From assembly GCA_023078555.1 (NCBI GenBank), contig CM041199.1, positions 6,887,315-6,951,314 on the forward strand: DNA of 64,000 nt, written 5' to 3'. The stretch is from Ulva prolifera (Eukaryota; Chlorophyta; Ulvophyceae; Ulvales; Ulvaceae). Of the stretch, positions 34,545-46,200 are shown one piece after another (the first letter of the stretch is position 1; the number at the start of each line of letters is the position of its first letter). The notes under the pieces were generated by a model. It made no database searches. It saw nothing but the letters and a program-made list of their open reading frames with translations, and had not been told where the DNA came from. The position numbers were made by a program, and so were the translations under genes.

Positions 34545-35123
34545 TTCGACCCGGTCCGTTTAAACGAAGCGCGAGTGCGAATGAATCTATCTTCGCTAAG
34601 GTGAAGGTCGATGATCAACACACCATCAAATATTGACATTGTTGGTGTTGTACATAGCACTTGCACATGACTCAAGGCTCGAGCGTGAGGTGCTCGACAG
34701 TAGCATCGACTGCTCCGAATATGACAAGTACATGAAGACTCCGCTGCTTTATGAAAGTAGTAAATCGTTCTACAAATTGATAGCGTGATGAAACATGCAA
34801 GAGACACGGGGCTTGAACGTACACAACCCCAGTGCGTCGTTCAAGAGAGTGGCGTGAATTTTACATGGCGTAGCGATGCACTACCGAGCGTATACTATAG
34901 CTATTACTATAGCTGATTGGCGGATTGCACGGCAAAAACAATAATGTTTGCTTTGATATCATCCTTGCAAGGTCTCTCCAGTGCAACATCTGATAGATTA
35001 CAACTGCCATCTGTCTTGCCTGTGGCAGTGATTGTGCTGCAACCAGCTATCAGATACCCAACTACCAGGTTCCAGCTACCAGGGTACCAGCTATCATGTT
35101 CGGAGGTGCTGAAGGCAATGGCA
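34545..35123. other. Spacer between transposase and protease genes
   Basis: It should hold the transposase promoter and the protease 3' end, both minus strand. No motif is evident. A short internal duplication (AGCTATYA and ACCAGCTA motifs, 35,040-35,095) is the only structure. Confidence 0.4.
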
Positions 35124-37335
35124 TCATTGCGACCACATATTGAAAGGCAGTAGGCATCCAACAGCAAGCTCGAGTGCCATTTGCTTTCGCAAATGAAACG
35201 CGGTGTCTGACCCAGTAGTGAGTCCATAGGAGAAGGGACGTTTGGCAAGTATATCCTTGATGGCGAATGCGGTGCACACACCACAGTCAGACCCATCCTT
35301 CTGTTTGGGGATAGGTCCATTCAGGTGTACCGGGTTGCAATCAACCTTCCACTTGATGCTGCGTAGCCGTGTGACCGTGTGTGGTTGCAGCAGCGTTCTT
35401 TCTCGCTCCACTTCCTCAGAAAACCATTGTTTCACCCATTCAGCATGACGTATAAGACCGTTTGTATGCTTGCAAGAATCAATATACATGATTTCTTCAG
35501 TTCCTACGTCGACGACGCATAATACCTGCACACGGGCAACTGAAGGTGTACATCACGCACATTGTATTCAACTGATGTGACCACATTGTGATGCTGGACA
35601 TACCCAATGGCTGAGGTTCAGACATGCAGGGAAGATGAATCTTGAGCATGTGTCCAAAACTGGATACTTCAGTGATTCCCCTCGGCTTGTCATGTTCGGC
35701 AGCGTAAAGTAGGTCTTGAGGATCTTTACCCCGGTGTCCACTGTTCCTTCTTGATCGATCGGTTCATGGGCTTGCCATAGGCCCCTTCCGAAGTGCGTGT
35801 TGAGAAGTACAACAGTGGCCGGGATGAAATCCTCCATGCGGTTCTGCAGGAACACCTACATGTTGTGGAACAACAACCAGTAGTACCAGCAGCCCCATGG
35901 CGGCTGAGGTCGCAACTGTGCCTCAATACAAAACAGCAAGACGTAGTATGCACCCTGATGAGCACACTGTAGCAGGATATGACGCCGTCTTCTAACCAAT
36001 CACCGTTGCACAATTCTCTCATCCCGGTGCTCTGCAGGTGACATGTCGCCATGCGTTTATCTCCGATATCGATGGACCATGCGGTTTTCAGCAGCTCAAT
36101 CACTGAAGCTTGCTCCGTAGTGAGTTGCCTGCATCCACATGTCTGCGATCGTTGGGCACGTGCGTTCACACCTTCCCCAGTACACCTGGTCATGTGGGCA
36201 TTCCTTGAGTCGCAGACGCACCATGAATGTTTTTGTACCACATTCCCGTACTCCAAGAGGGACACTGGCAATGGACCCACCACGGGACTTGAACGGAGAC
36301 GTTGGATGCGGACGGTGTACCAACGAATGTGCGAGGCCGCGCGGAAGTTGTGCTTGACGCCGTGCTGTAGGCATGCCCGCATCGTTAGGCCTAGGCAAGC
36401 AACGTGCAAGCAAGTACACGTTTCCAAGGCTACTTCAGATACTCGGCACATTCGCCAAGCAGCAAGTACACGTTGGAGGGAATGGCTGTGTGCACCTTGA
36501 TGAGCGCGATGGCTCGTTCAGCGTACCGCACGCACGGATCCTGCGCTGCACAGGCGTCCTCCAAGGCTTGAGTGTAATTATGCATGTCAATAAGTCTAAA
36601 TCCTAATCCCCCTTGGTGTACTTACTCTTGTCCAGCGTGGTGTGGCGTCTCGGAGGATCGTTTGCAGTCCACAGTCCTGGACACTCGTCCCGATCAATAG
36701 ACGGTGCACCACAGCAATAGCATTGTGACAATTTGTGCACGTTGACGCCCGCTATGCTGGATCTTCAGCAGCCTACATAACTTCAAGTCGGAGGGCGTGC
36801 ATGATGTGGCGTGAGGCAGGCCAATGCTGGAGGCGCTAGTGCCCCGAGGTACAGGCACACATGCACTATGAACATATCTGCCATTGAATGGAAGGTAACA
36901 GCCATTGTCCACATCAGCTTTTGCGTTGTGTGCATGTTGAACCACGTATATGCTGGCGTGGGAGCACGAGTAGATCGCGCGACGTCTGCTCGGACCCGCG
37001 GAATTGACTCCATAGTCTTGCACGTAGCGTTCGTGGCCTTTCTCGTCACCCGATATCGACAGCTCCGATATGAATGCGTTGCAGAGATTAATGTGTACAT
37101 TGTATTCGCTATGCACCGTCACCCGATCTTGACAACTTGAACGGCACTCGGTGGTCGTGCAGCAATCAACGAGGAGGCGCACTAAGCTTAAATTCCCCTT
37201 CATCCGCCCGGAATCGGTTCGAAATGGACTGTAGACAAGGTATATCATGTTCACTCTGCCTTCGAGCCCGGGCCGGTACCTCTGAGCTGCAGTTCGCGTG
37301 CCAAGTGCTGCGCTCTTGACACTGGCAGCCCCCAT
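35124..37335 (-). CDS. Ulp1-like C48 cysteine protease of the KDZ transposon
   Basis: Five exons can be proposed: 37,335 to about 36,700 (MGAASVKSAALGTRT); about 36,595-36,434 (MHNYTQALEDACAAQDPC); 36,364-35,954 (ending MRELCNGDWLEDGVISCYSV); 35,855-35,604; and 35,525-35,124. The intron between the last two splits the catalytic His motif: LSHW joins in phase to VLCVVDVGTEEIMYIDS. With PKQKDGSDCGVCTAF this gives the C48 set His, Asp (of YIDS), Gln and Cys. WLEDGVISCY corresponds to the family's W-L-x-D-x-x-I block. C48 enzymes normally cut SUMO-like proteins. Such domains occur in several eukaryotic DNA transposons, where their role is unclear. The N-terminal exons are not recognised. It lies head-to-head with the gene at 37,518. 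Confidence 0.78.
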
Positions 37336-37517
37336 GGTCTACAGGTACCCGTGCTAGATATCTGAGACAGAAACCGGAAAAAGGTTGGTCATTTCACCAT
37401 ACCGCGCCACAGGCAGCTGAGGCCGCACGTATGTGGGCACCACTTGACAGGACACACGGGCACGAACGCCCCAACCATTCCTCGATGCCTCCCGAGCGGC
37501 ATCAAGCTCCGGTGGTC
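37336..37517. promoter_or_regulatory. Putative bidirectional promoter inside the KDZ element
   Basis: Only 182 bp separate the proposed start codons of the protease (minus) and the plus-strand gene. No TATA-like or other motif stands out. The call rests on geometry alone. Confidence 0.4.
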
Positions 37518-40500
37518 ATGACTCCACATCAGCTTGACGTTGCAATGCAGCTGGTTCGTGTGATCAGCAATGTGGGGATCCCCAAACCAAACGCCAAGTC
37601 TTACAAGGTTGGCACCCGTGTCTGCAGAGTCATCAAGCGGACCGATCACCGGTTTCAATCAAATGCTTAACACCCACGTTTAAGCTCTGTACATCAATCT
37701 TGTCTGTGAACGTTCAGGTCGGTGATGTGCGGCAGGTATTTCAAGCTCTTGTCCACGCATGTACCCATGCGGCACTCAGCCATTTGACAGTGGCACAAGT
37801 AATCGACATGTACGTACCATGATCTCCTCTGTGTTTGCCACACCTACTCAGTCAGGCCTAGGGCGACGTATCTTGATGTGCAGGGCATTCGCTATTGTAA
37901 AGCAAGCCAAGCCATGCCCAGTCCCCTGCCCATTCACTGCAACCGTGTGTTGGTCAAAATTCTGCACTCTAGCCTTGGCCTGTGAAGCTGTGGTCGGCTC
38001 TCAGGGGGCTTCGCAGCTGACCACCGAGCACCTAGGACTCCACAGTGTCGAGTCGACCCTCAGGGCTTGGGGTGCCAAGGCCACCGTTCGGGATCCAATC
38101 AAGAAGGTGTTAACTTGGGTGAAGAGCATGCCACTGCCCTGCGCTACCTTGTGCACAGAAGCACGAAAGCCGGGGGCCCCGGACGGACCACCACAGGTGC
38201 TCATCCCATCCCCCATGCTGACCGAGCATCTCACTATCTGGCATTATTTCTCTGATTGTGTGCAGGCACACACAACCAAGAGAAAGGGACCGGCTACAAT
38301 CGAGTTGCTATGGCTGCAAGATTTTATCATGGGCGAGCCGTGGTTGAGCGATGTCCTCTCGGCGAAGGCAGGTTTGAGTCCAATGCATTCTGTATGAGGT
38401 GGCCATGCACTCAAATGATGGCTGACTATGGAGTGTGGCCCACAGCGCCAGTGAGTTTAGGCCACATGCACTTCCCGTCCACGAACCTACTTTTCAGGTG
38501 GCCCTGCAGGTGAATTTGCTGGAGGCGTCGCGCGCCTAAGGCGCCGAAGCGCCTCAATGCCACTAGGCCAAGAGTTAAGGTGGTTCTACCTCAAGACTGG
38601 GCAGGAGAAGGTAGACCTCATCTTCCGGGGGTGGGAATTCCCAGCCGCTGCCCTTGTCACGCAAGCATGTGGTTCAACAGCCCAGTCAGCATACACTGCC
38701 ATGCTGGAGCTAACACACTTGTTGAAGTGGATCGAACTCTACATAAACGAGAAGGTTGACGTGCCACGCTCACTATTTCTCCGACAAGAGGTCTTGCAGA
38801 CACAAATACAGGACGCACTCAGTTCAGACGAGGTGGCACTGATCGCTCCATTCGGATTGAATACCCCAGCTAAGTTACGTCAGTCGTTGCTTGACCACAA
38901 TCGAGCAACAAAGAAGGCACTTTCAACCGAAGAGTTCCATGCCGAACAAAATCCGCCGTTGGCAGCCCGCCCCCTTGACTTTGCTTCCCTTGACTTCATG
39001 AACAGCTTCCAGCCCCCAGCCTCCCGGCTTGCCCCCTTTGACCCTCTCCAGGGCTTGCCGGATATAAACACATTCTCCAGTCCAATCTCGGGCGGCGCCT
39101 CAATACATGATGACCCATGGGGCGATGTCTCAGCTGCGCCAAGGGCCAACGCTTTAAGCGGAGTTGAAGAACAAGGCGAGGTCTTCATCACACGCGTCGA
39201 TCAAGGCACAACATTGCCAAACGTGGACTTGAGCGGAGATGCCCCGTCTGCTGAATCTGACAAGGTGCAACAATTGCTTGCATCCTTAAGCCGCATGCAA
39301 CAACGTGAAGCCACGTACCAAGATATAACACACTTGTTTGCTACGGAGCCAAAAAGGAGTGTCGATTGGTGTGTGCCCTTGTCCCCCGTGCATATATAAT
39401 GCCGCTCGTATATGCAACAATTGGCACCAGCGGCATGTGGTCAAGCCGCGAACATGTCCCAACAGCAATTGCTACGCGTACAGGTTGTCGTGTGCTATCC
39501 TAGAAAATCTCCAAATCATCGAGTCTCATCTCGCCAATGGCAGTCACACCATGGACCAGGACATCTACCACAGCTTGGAAGACAATGTCAGTAAATTTGA
39601 AGCGAAACTTAAAGTTCTACAGATTTGGATTCACGAGCAGAGAAGTTCGCTTCGCGACCTCGCTACACGTGTCCAGAGTCGCCAAGGAGCCACGGCATCT
39701 GTAGCCGCCCCTCCAACAGCGCAACCCCTAGGGGCCGCGGCAGCTGTGGCCGCCCCTCCTACAGCACAGCCCCCAGGGGCCACGGCATCTGTAGCCGCCC
39801 CTCCAACAGCGCAACCCCTAGGGGCCGCGGCAGCTGTGGCCGCCCCTCCTACAGCACAGCCCCCAGGGGCCACGGCAGCTGTGGCCGCCCCTCCTCCAGC
39901 GCAGCCCCCAGGGGCCACGGCAGCTGTGGCCGCCCCTCCAACAGCGCAGCCCCCAGGGGCCACGGCAGCTGTGGCCGCCCCTCCTACAGCGCAGCCCCCA
40001 GGGGCCGCGGCAGCTGTGGCCGCCTCTCCCACAGCGCAGCCCCTAGGGGCCGCGGCAGCTGTGGCCGCCCCTCCTACAGCGCAGCCCCCAGGGGCCGCGG
40101 CAGCTGTGGCCGCCCCTCCAATAGCGCAGCCCCCAGGGGCCACGGCAGCTGTGGCCGCCCCTCCTACAGCGCAGCCCCCAGGGGCCGCGGCAGCTGTGGC
40201 CGCCTCTCCCACAGCGCAGCCCCTAGGGGCCGCGGCAGCTGTGGCCGCCCCTCCTCCAGCGCAGCCCCCAGGGGCCACGGCAGCTGTGGCCGCCCCTCCT
40301 ACAGCGCAGCCCCCAGGGGCCACGGCAGCTGTGGCCGCCCCTCCTACAGCGCAGCCCCCAGGGGCCACGGCAGCTGTGGCCGCCCCTCCTACAGCACAGC
40401 CCCCAGGGACCACGGCAGCTGTGGCCGCCCCTCCTACAGCGCAACCCCCAATAGCCGTAGCAGCGGTGGCATCCCCTCCGGAAGTGCTGCCCCCAGGAGC

Positions 40501-40756
40501 CACCCTCGCACTCGCCGCTGCAGCTGCCCACAGTTCGGCCGACGTGTATGACATGTTTGCCGGAAATCCAGGCACAGACCTAACTTCCAATACTGAACTT
40601 GCTGCAAATGCACTCGCAGCCATGAAAGATGATAGGACTGATGCCATAAGCGGAAGGAAGAAACGTCCCTTACCCACCCCGACTGCACGCAATGGCCCGT
40701 CACAAGAGTTGAGGCGAGGCACCAGAGAACGCAGGCGGAAGCTCCCAGGGGCATAG
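37518..40756 (+). CDS. KDZ-transposon accessory gene W with 15-residue Ala/Pro repeats
   Basis: It is spliced. Exon 1 is 37,518-37,607 (MTPHQLDVAMQLVRVISNVG) and exon 2 is 37,718-37,809 (VGDVRQVFQALVHACTHAAL, donor GTACGT). An exon after the CAG at about 37,855 continues in phase (PRATYLDVQGIRYCKASQAM), then an exon ends near 38,196 (TEARKPGAPDGPPQ, donor GTGCTC). A large block spans about 38,557-39,330 (LRWFYLKTGQEKVDLIFRGW, ELTHLLKWIELYINEKVDV). The last exon runs from about 39,500 to 40,756. That exon has a short helical stretch (VSKFEAKLKVLQIWIHEQRS), eighteen 15-residue repeats, and a basic end (RRGTRERRRKLPGA). No enzyme motif is visible. Location between the TIRs and protein-like exons argue that it is a functional transposon gene, perhaps DNA-binding or structural. 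Confidence 0.6.
39686..40495 (+). repeat. 45-bp coding minisatellite, 18 units
   Basis: Each 45-bp unit encodes a variant of GATAAVAAPPTAQPP. Seventeen units are well conserved and the eighteenth (IAVAAVASPPEVLPP) is diverged. Reading frame is kept throughout and most changes alter single residues (T/A, T/P, P/L). Length variation between copies or strains is likely. Confidence 0.95.
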
Positions 40757-41251
40757 TAGTTGCCAGGGATGTGCCCCGCCTACTCGAAGCCTCCACACGC
40801 ACATTTACTGTGGGAGAACCATGTGTGACTGCTTATATGCATGTTAACTAGGACAGCCACATTGGGCTCCAGAGAAGACGAAGGCTGCAAACACCACCGG
40901 TGTATGTATGGCACATAATTGTTGTTCTTATGAATGCATTCCACTTTCGAGGTTTACATTTGAAAATGACCCGGGCTGCCTAGACTACAACATGTCCCAT
41001 TGATCGTTCCATTGCATGTTCCCATTATGTGTTCCATTGCATGCCCACGTTATGTTAACATCATCTCCCAAACGCACAGGCGTTTGGTGTGCATGTGTGA
41101 ATGTGATGTCGATACATAGATCCAAGTTATTACAGCAGCGCAGCACGGGTCTCCATGGGTCCACAAATTTAGGCGCAGTTCTTCACTGCGGTTGCATGTA
41201 TACAGCAGCGGTATGTAATAAGCTAACCTAGGCCAATAGCGGCCCGAGAGG
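40757..41251. other. 3' region of gene W up to the right TIR
   Basis: No gene is seen. It probably contains the W 3' untranslated region. Short GTTCCATTGCATG repeats occur near 41,005-41,045. Confidence 0.4.
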
Positions 41252-42018
41252 CGCGGAAAAGAGGCCTCTGTGGTGCACGACACGTCGTGCCCATACCAAG
41301 CACAGCCGTTACAGCCACAGCGAGTCCTCCAAAGGTGGCTAGCGACCTGCAGTGGAATCAAATGGAATTCAAGCTGCACACATGCGGACTGGCTAGGCGT
41401 CTGGCTTTGCCTGCTGGCTGAGCCACATGGCCATGCTGGCTTGGCAAGCTGTAGGTACGCAGGCATGCAGCCATGGGCCTTGCAGGCCTGGCAAGTTACA
41501 TGTAATTAAATTTGATGTCTGCTGCTTGATTCGCCAAGCGCAACAGGCATCACATTCCGTGAGCCAGAGACACAATGACCACGATCAACTGGCGGACAGG
41601 CGAAAGCCGATCATGTCACAGGCCGCTGTACGACAGACCGCAGATATGACAAGTGAAACTACAGTTGCATTGGCCAGCCGCGAAACGAAGTCGCTTACCT
41701 TTCGCTGGACATCACTGCACCGCCTCAACATGGCCGAGGTGTGCAAACAGCTGCACGACTGTAGCGAAGCAGCAATTATCCAGCTTAAATTGTCAGTAAA
41801 CTACAACTTGATCCGCTACGTCTGGCTCGCGCCATACATGGCCTCGCCAGCTACTTCCCGCTCTCGAATTATGAGCCTATCGATGACAGAGCCACTCAAG
41901 GTTGGCGAGCAGCGCCTTTGGAACGTACATGACACTACAAAGTTGCTCGCGAATCGGCTAGGAGCCGCTCGCTCTGTGCGCGGCTCGCCAGAACGGCCCA
42001 AAAAAACCCCCCTCAGGC
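41252..42018 (-). repeat. Right terminal inverted repeat (767 bp)
   Basis: Inverted partner of 30,328-31,096. Its plus strand holds a 205-codon frame (41,427-42,044; includes ETTVALASRETKSLTFRWTS and RYVWLAPYMASPATSRSRIM). In the left repeat the same frame is cut by TAC to TAA. Whether this frame is translated is unknown. Confidence 0.92.
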
Positions 42019-42036
42019 ACATGTACACCGGCGGTG

Positions 42037-43212
42037 GGGCCTAAAACTCTTGCACCGGGAACGTGAGCACCTCAGGCCCAATAGCGCCGAAACAGTCTAC
42101 AGGTTAATCGCAATTTATTGCTTGGCAATCGCAATTTATTGCTTGGCATCACCCGAAGGTCGCTGGGTAAAACGCTGGAGAGCGGCCAGAAAAGGCCAAC
42201 TTTGCCGAAAGAAACCTGCCCATTCTGTCCGGAACGTCGCCAGGGACATGCACACTGTTGTTCAATGGGCTGTCAACAAAACACTATCGTATGCAACGCT
42301 GGTGTTCAGTGGTTTACCTCCCGGTGTAAGTGCTGTGCAACACCACCTCGTTGCGCGACCGCGTCGAGTGTAGGTCCTCATACCGGACATTTGCGCGGAA
42401 TGCACACGCTGGAACTCTCAAGGCGGCACTGCGAGCGTATGTCACGAAACGGGAATTTCGAAGAGCAAAACGTCATTGGTTGTTGTCGCGAAAGCACTGC
42501 GTCGGGCATTTCCACCTGCCTCCAGTGAACAAATCATCGTCCAACATTCCAGCGCAAGCTAGGTGCTCCGGGTGAAAACAAGGCATCTATGTGATTTCCC
42601 AGACAGCATCTAGATAGCTGCTCAGTCTGAAGTGTGTACCTGGCATGGTATCAAAATCGTGCACGTGCTGACAGCCATCTCATGTCTCGAGTCGTCAATA
42701 AATGAACGGCTGTGTCTAAGTGATTTGTTTGCGACAGCTCATCACAAGTCAAGCTGAAGGCTAGGTGTCGCGTAACTCTGTGGGCTTTCACAATTGCGGC
42801 TGCATAACCTCGATTGCAACGAGTTCCTGGTTCGAGGCATGCATGTGCGCAAGCTACCAGAGGCAAGCCTGTTGACACGGAGTGGCGAAGCGGTGGTTGA
42901 CTGGCTGCGCTGACCGCTTTTGGTGCATTTGCTCTTGTACATGTCAAGACGCTTTGTGAAAACGCCATGGGCGGTGAGTAAAGGATGGGGGACACGCATT
43001 AGTTGTAAGCTCTTGCACTGCTCTGCCCACAATGCCTCTCTTGTTTCCATAATTGATATCCCCATACTCTACCTCCGCATTCAATAGAAACTCTAACCTT
43101 GCATTTGGTAAAACCGCTGAATGCGGGGTCACATTTGCGATGCAGCGATGATTGCCACAGCTACACCCAACGCCCCCACGTACCCATAACGAATATTTTG
43201 CTGTAAAATGTG
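42037..43212. other. Flank of the KDZ element; Cys-rich frame and small tandem repeat
   Basis: ATCGCAATTTATTGCTTGGC is present twice in tandem at 42,106-42,147. A plus-strand frame at 42,118-42,528 has many Cys (ETCPFCPERRQGHAHCC, then MGCQQ and CKCCATPPRC) but no recognised family. On the minus strand, 43,065-42,900 reads protein-like (EALWAEQCKSLQLMRVPHPL) and could be a 3' exon of the SAM-domain gene. None of these is certain. Confidence 0.3.
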
Positions 43213-46200
43213 CTACTCCTGCCCACGTGACCGCAGCAGCTGCAACATCCGTGTGTTACCCCTCTGCAAGCGGCGCACAGCGCTACGCCACCGCTTCCCC
43301 TGGCGAATGCTGTAGGCGGATCCAGCAGATGCGGATGTGGCATCACCGTCCGCCTCCACCCGTGCCGCCTCAGCACCATCCCCATTCATGCTGTCGCCGC
43401 CAGCGGCAGCATGCGCACACAGTGACGCCCCATTCTTCCATGTGCTCAGACTCACAGTCGCGCCATCGTGACTGCCGCCGTCCGTCCTCACTGAGTCAAC
43501 GCTCACAACGCTCAGCGCAAGGTCGATCTCCCCGACCCTCTGCGGCTCCAGCGCAGCCGCGGGGGCGTGCACCGCCGCCGCGGCTGCAACCCGCGTCAAC
43601 GGCCCGGCGCCGCCCGCAGCGCCAGCACCAGCGCCGATGCTCTCGGCGCTGCTGCTGCTGCTCGTGTTCCCCCCCACCGCGGCCGGGCCGGATCGCTCGG
43701 GTGCGCACCGTCCGAACACGTGGCGCCCCTGCCGCATCAACCCGCTGTTCAGGGCACGTACGGCAGCTGCCTCCCCAACCGGCCCGCACGCGGCACCTCT
43801 TCGGGAACCATGGCCAGGCAGTGGGGATGTGTAAATCCGACGCGGTCCCGGGTGGTCAGACAACCGCTCATCTACATCGGTGCCACGAACTTCTGTCTGG
43901 GGCAGGCGAGGTCCGCCGCCTCCGGGGAGCCTTGACACCGGCAGCTCAAGAGCGCCAAATCTGCTAGGCTCCTCGCCCGCATCTGCGGGCAGCATGCCGG
44001 CCAGCGGGACGGGAACTTCCGGCAGCGCGGGAATGCTGCGGTCGCTGCCGCCGCGGCCGAGTGCCGTCACGCGGTCACCGGCGCCACCGGCACGCAAGGG
44101 CTCCGCACGATTCCGACCCCGTGGCGACAGCGCTGCAAATGCTGCAGCTGCCGCACTGCCGGCGCGCCGGGCCGCCCGCCCGCCGCTCGAGATGCGGCCG
44201 GTGCTCACCGCCGTCACCGGGGCTGCGTGCTTGCGCGAGCTGCTGTTGTCGGGAGTGCGCGGTGCCGAGGCGTCACCGCTGCTGCTGTTGTTGGGTCGAC
44301 GGCTTGATCTTGCTGGCCGGTTTCGACTGCGGCTGCTGCCACGGCTGCTGCCGCTTGCAGTGTATGCGGACGCAGAGTCCCCACCGGCCTCTGATGGATT
44401 CATGAACTCTGGCGGTCCGCCGCCGCCACTGTCGCCTCTGCCAGAGGCGGCGGGACTGCGCTGCGGCGGCTTCCCCTCCAAGCCACCTTCAGCAGCACTG
44501 TGACGGCGGTAACTGAACCAGTACCAGGACTGCAGCAGTTACACCACGGGATGAGTGAAGCCTTTCTGCTGCTGTGGTTTGGCCACAGAACCGATGTGTG
44601 CATGCATGCAGGCCATGTGTTCAAGAAACCATGTACATGACGCAGCAGATAGCATGTGCCCATATCCCATGTGCAGGCATACTGACATGGCGGTCTGTAT
44701 GTGTACTGATGCATACATGCATAGCAGTGCGTCTGGCCTCGCATAGATCATACAATGACGTGCAATGCCATGCAGAGTCGAGAACAGATTGGCGTTTGTG
44801 CCTACATGTGGACCATGCCTTTGCCATACCACGCATGTGCACGTGTCTCGCCAGCGCAGCTCAATAAAGTGACCAGCGAGTATAGTACATCAGCGCAGCA
44901 CCACATGCATCATTGATGCAGAGATACACTGAATGATATAGTTGAACATGATCAACCCCGGTATGACAGCAAATGGCACAGGAGACATGGCCGGGATGCG
45001 CACCTCCGATGCTGCCACTGCAAGCAGCACCATCAGCTTATGCCGAACTTCTGGCACCGACAGCGCGACTGCAGCCATCAGGAATGCGCCACACATGGCC
45101 ACAAGCGGAGCAGCGACACACAGGACCGTCACGGGGCCCCAGGCCTGTGCAGCATGCGCACTGGCGGTCGCCAGCGCCTGTCGCGCCATTCGTGAATCAG
45201 ACAGCATCTCTGCAGACGTATACAGAATGCGGTGGCGGTGCGCCGGACTCTGGATCTCAATCTCGTCTCGCAGCCTGCATGCATACACCATCGGTTGCAC
45301 CACGATCAGCGATGCACATGCACAGATGGAGGCAGAACACAGCTGCATCGAGCGTCAAGTTGAGAGCATCAGGCAAGAAAAAAGGAATCTGGCAGATCAC
45401 GTCAATGATAGTGTCGATTCAATGTCCCATGACATGTTGTGCACTCAGGATGTACACTTTTAATGTCGATCCAATGCTCCTTGAAAGGTTGTAGACTCAG
45501 CATGCACAAATATTGAGGTCAAGGCCCAGCAATCATGCTTTCACTGTGTGCCGAAAACTTTAACACTCCATGACATTTGGTCGCAATGTGCCAGCTCGAC
45601 TGTGGTCACAGGTCTACAGGCATGGCATCAGATGTGGACACCACGAACGTGATGCTGCTTTGTGTCCGCACGAACTTCTCTACTTGCCATGTGTGTCAGA
45701 GAGACGAATCACGGCAGCTGTTGGTCACACAGTGCAGCACGATGAGGCTCAAAGCATGTACCAGTATGCAGAGTGATAAAATGCAGCGATCGGCGAGATC
45801 TCAGCCACTGACAGATGCTGTTCCTACTTGATCAGCCTGAGATTTTCAGTCAGCTGAAAGCCCTGCTACCTGTTGACAGCTTCACTCAGTGTAGCAAGTA
45901 CGCCATAGTATCCATTGGCAGCAACTAGAGTGATTCGGTGTACATTTTTTTGGCTCAGCAGAGGCCCAGATGGAACATTAGGTCGTCACAATGAAATACA
46001 TGGGCGGCCCTCTGCTCCCGAACGGCATGACATCATCATCAGGCTGCTGGCAGTATGAGTTGAGACGTACATGTCAGAAGTCAGGTGCAGCACGTCCGCC
46101 AGACGAGTATATCCCTTGGCACAGATTGATGGAGCCAGTTTCTCGAGCTTAATATCTTTCATGAAGGCTACAAGCTCAGCATCACAGCCAGACGTGCTGC

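Larger units (their letters stand above)
30310..42036. mobile_element. Complete KDZ-class DNA transposon, ~11.7 kb
   Basis: Bases 30,328-31,096 and 41,252-42,018 are near-identical inverted repeats with conserved outer ends GCCTGAGGGGGG. Exactly ten bases outside each repeat stands the octamer CGGCGGTG (30,310-30,317 and 42,029-42,036), a likely 8-bp target duplication, which places the element at 30,318-42,028. Inside are a KDZ/CxC transposase and a Ulp1-like protease on the minus strand and a plus-strand gene of unknown function. KDZ elements (Kyakuja, Dileera, Zisupton) are known from green algae, fungi and animals. Near-identity of the inverted repeats suggests recent movement. The outermost ten bases are not inverted copies of each other, which is unusual. 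Confidence 0.82.

Noticed and set aside
39686-40495. CRISPR-like array
   Set aside because: The repeats are direct, head-to-tail and coding, with no unique spacers, in a eukaryotic context.
39631-40722. Long minus-strand and second plus-strand frames across the 45-bp repeat
   Set aside because: The repeat length is a multiple of three, so it keeps other frames open too. Only the plus-strand frame ending at 40,756 continues sensibly on both sides.
30318-42028. TET/JBP dioxygenase gene, sometimes linked to KDZ transposons
   Set aside because: No His-x-Asp...His...Arg dioxygenase pattern was found in gene W or elsewhere in the element.
43152-43967. Plus-strand His/Arg/Pro-rich frame opposite the SAM-gene tail
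   Set aside because: It is the antisense shadow of a GC-rich Ser/Gly/Ala frame, with unnatural composition.
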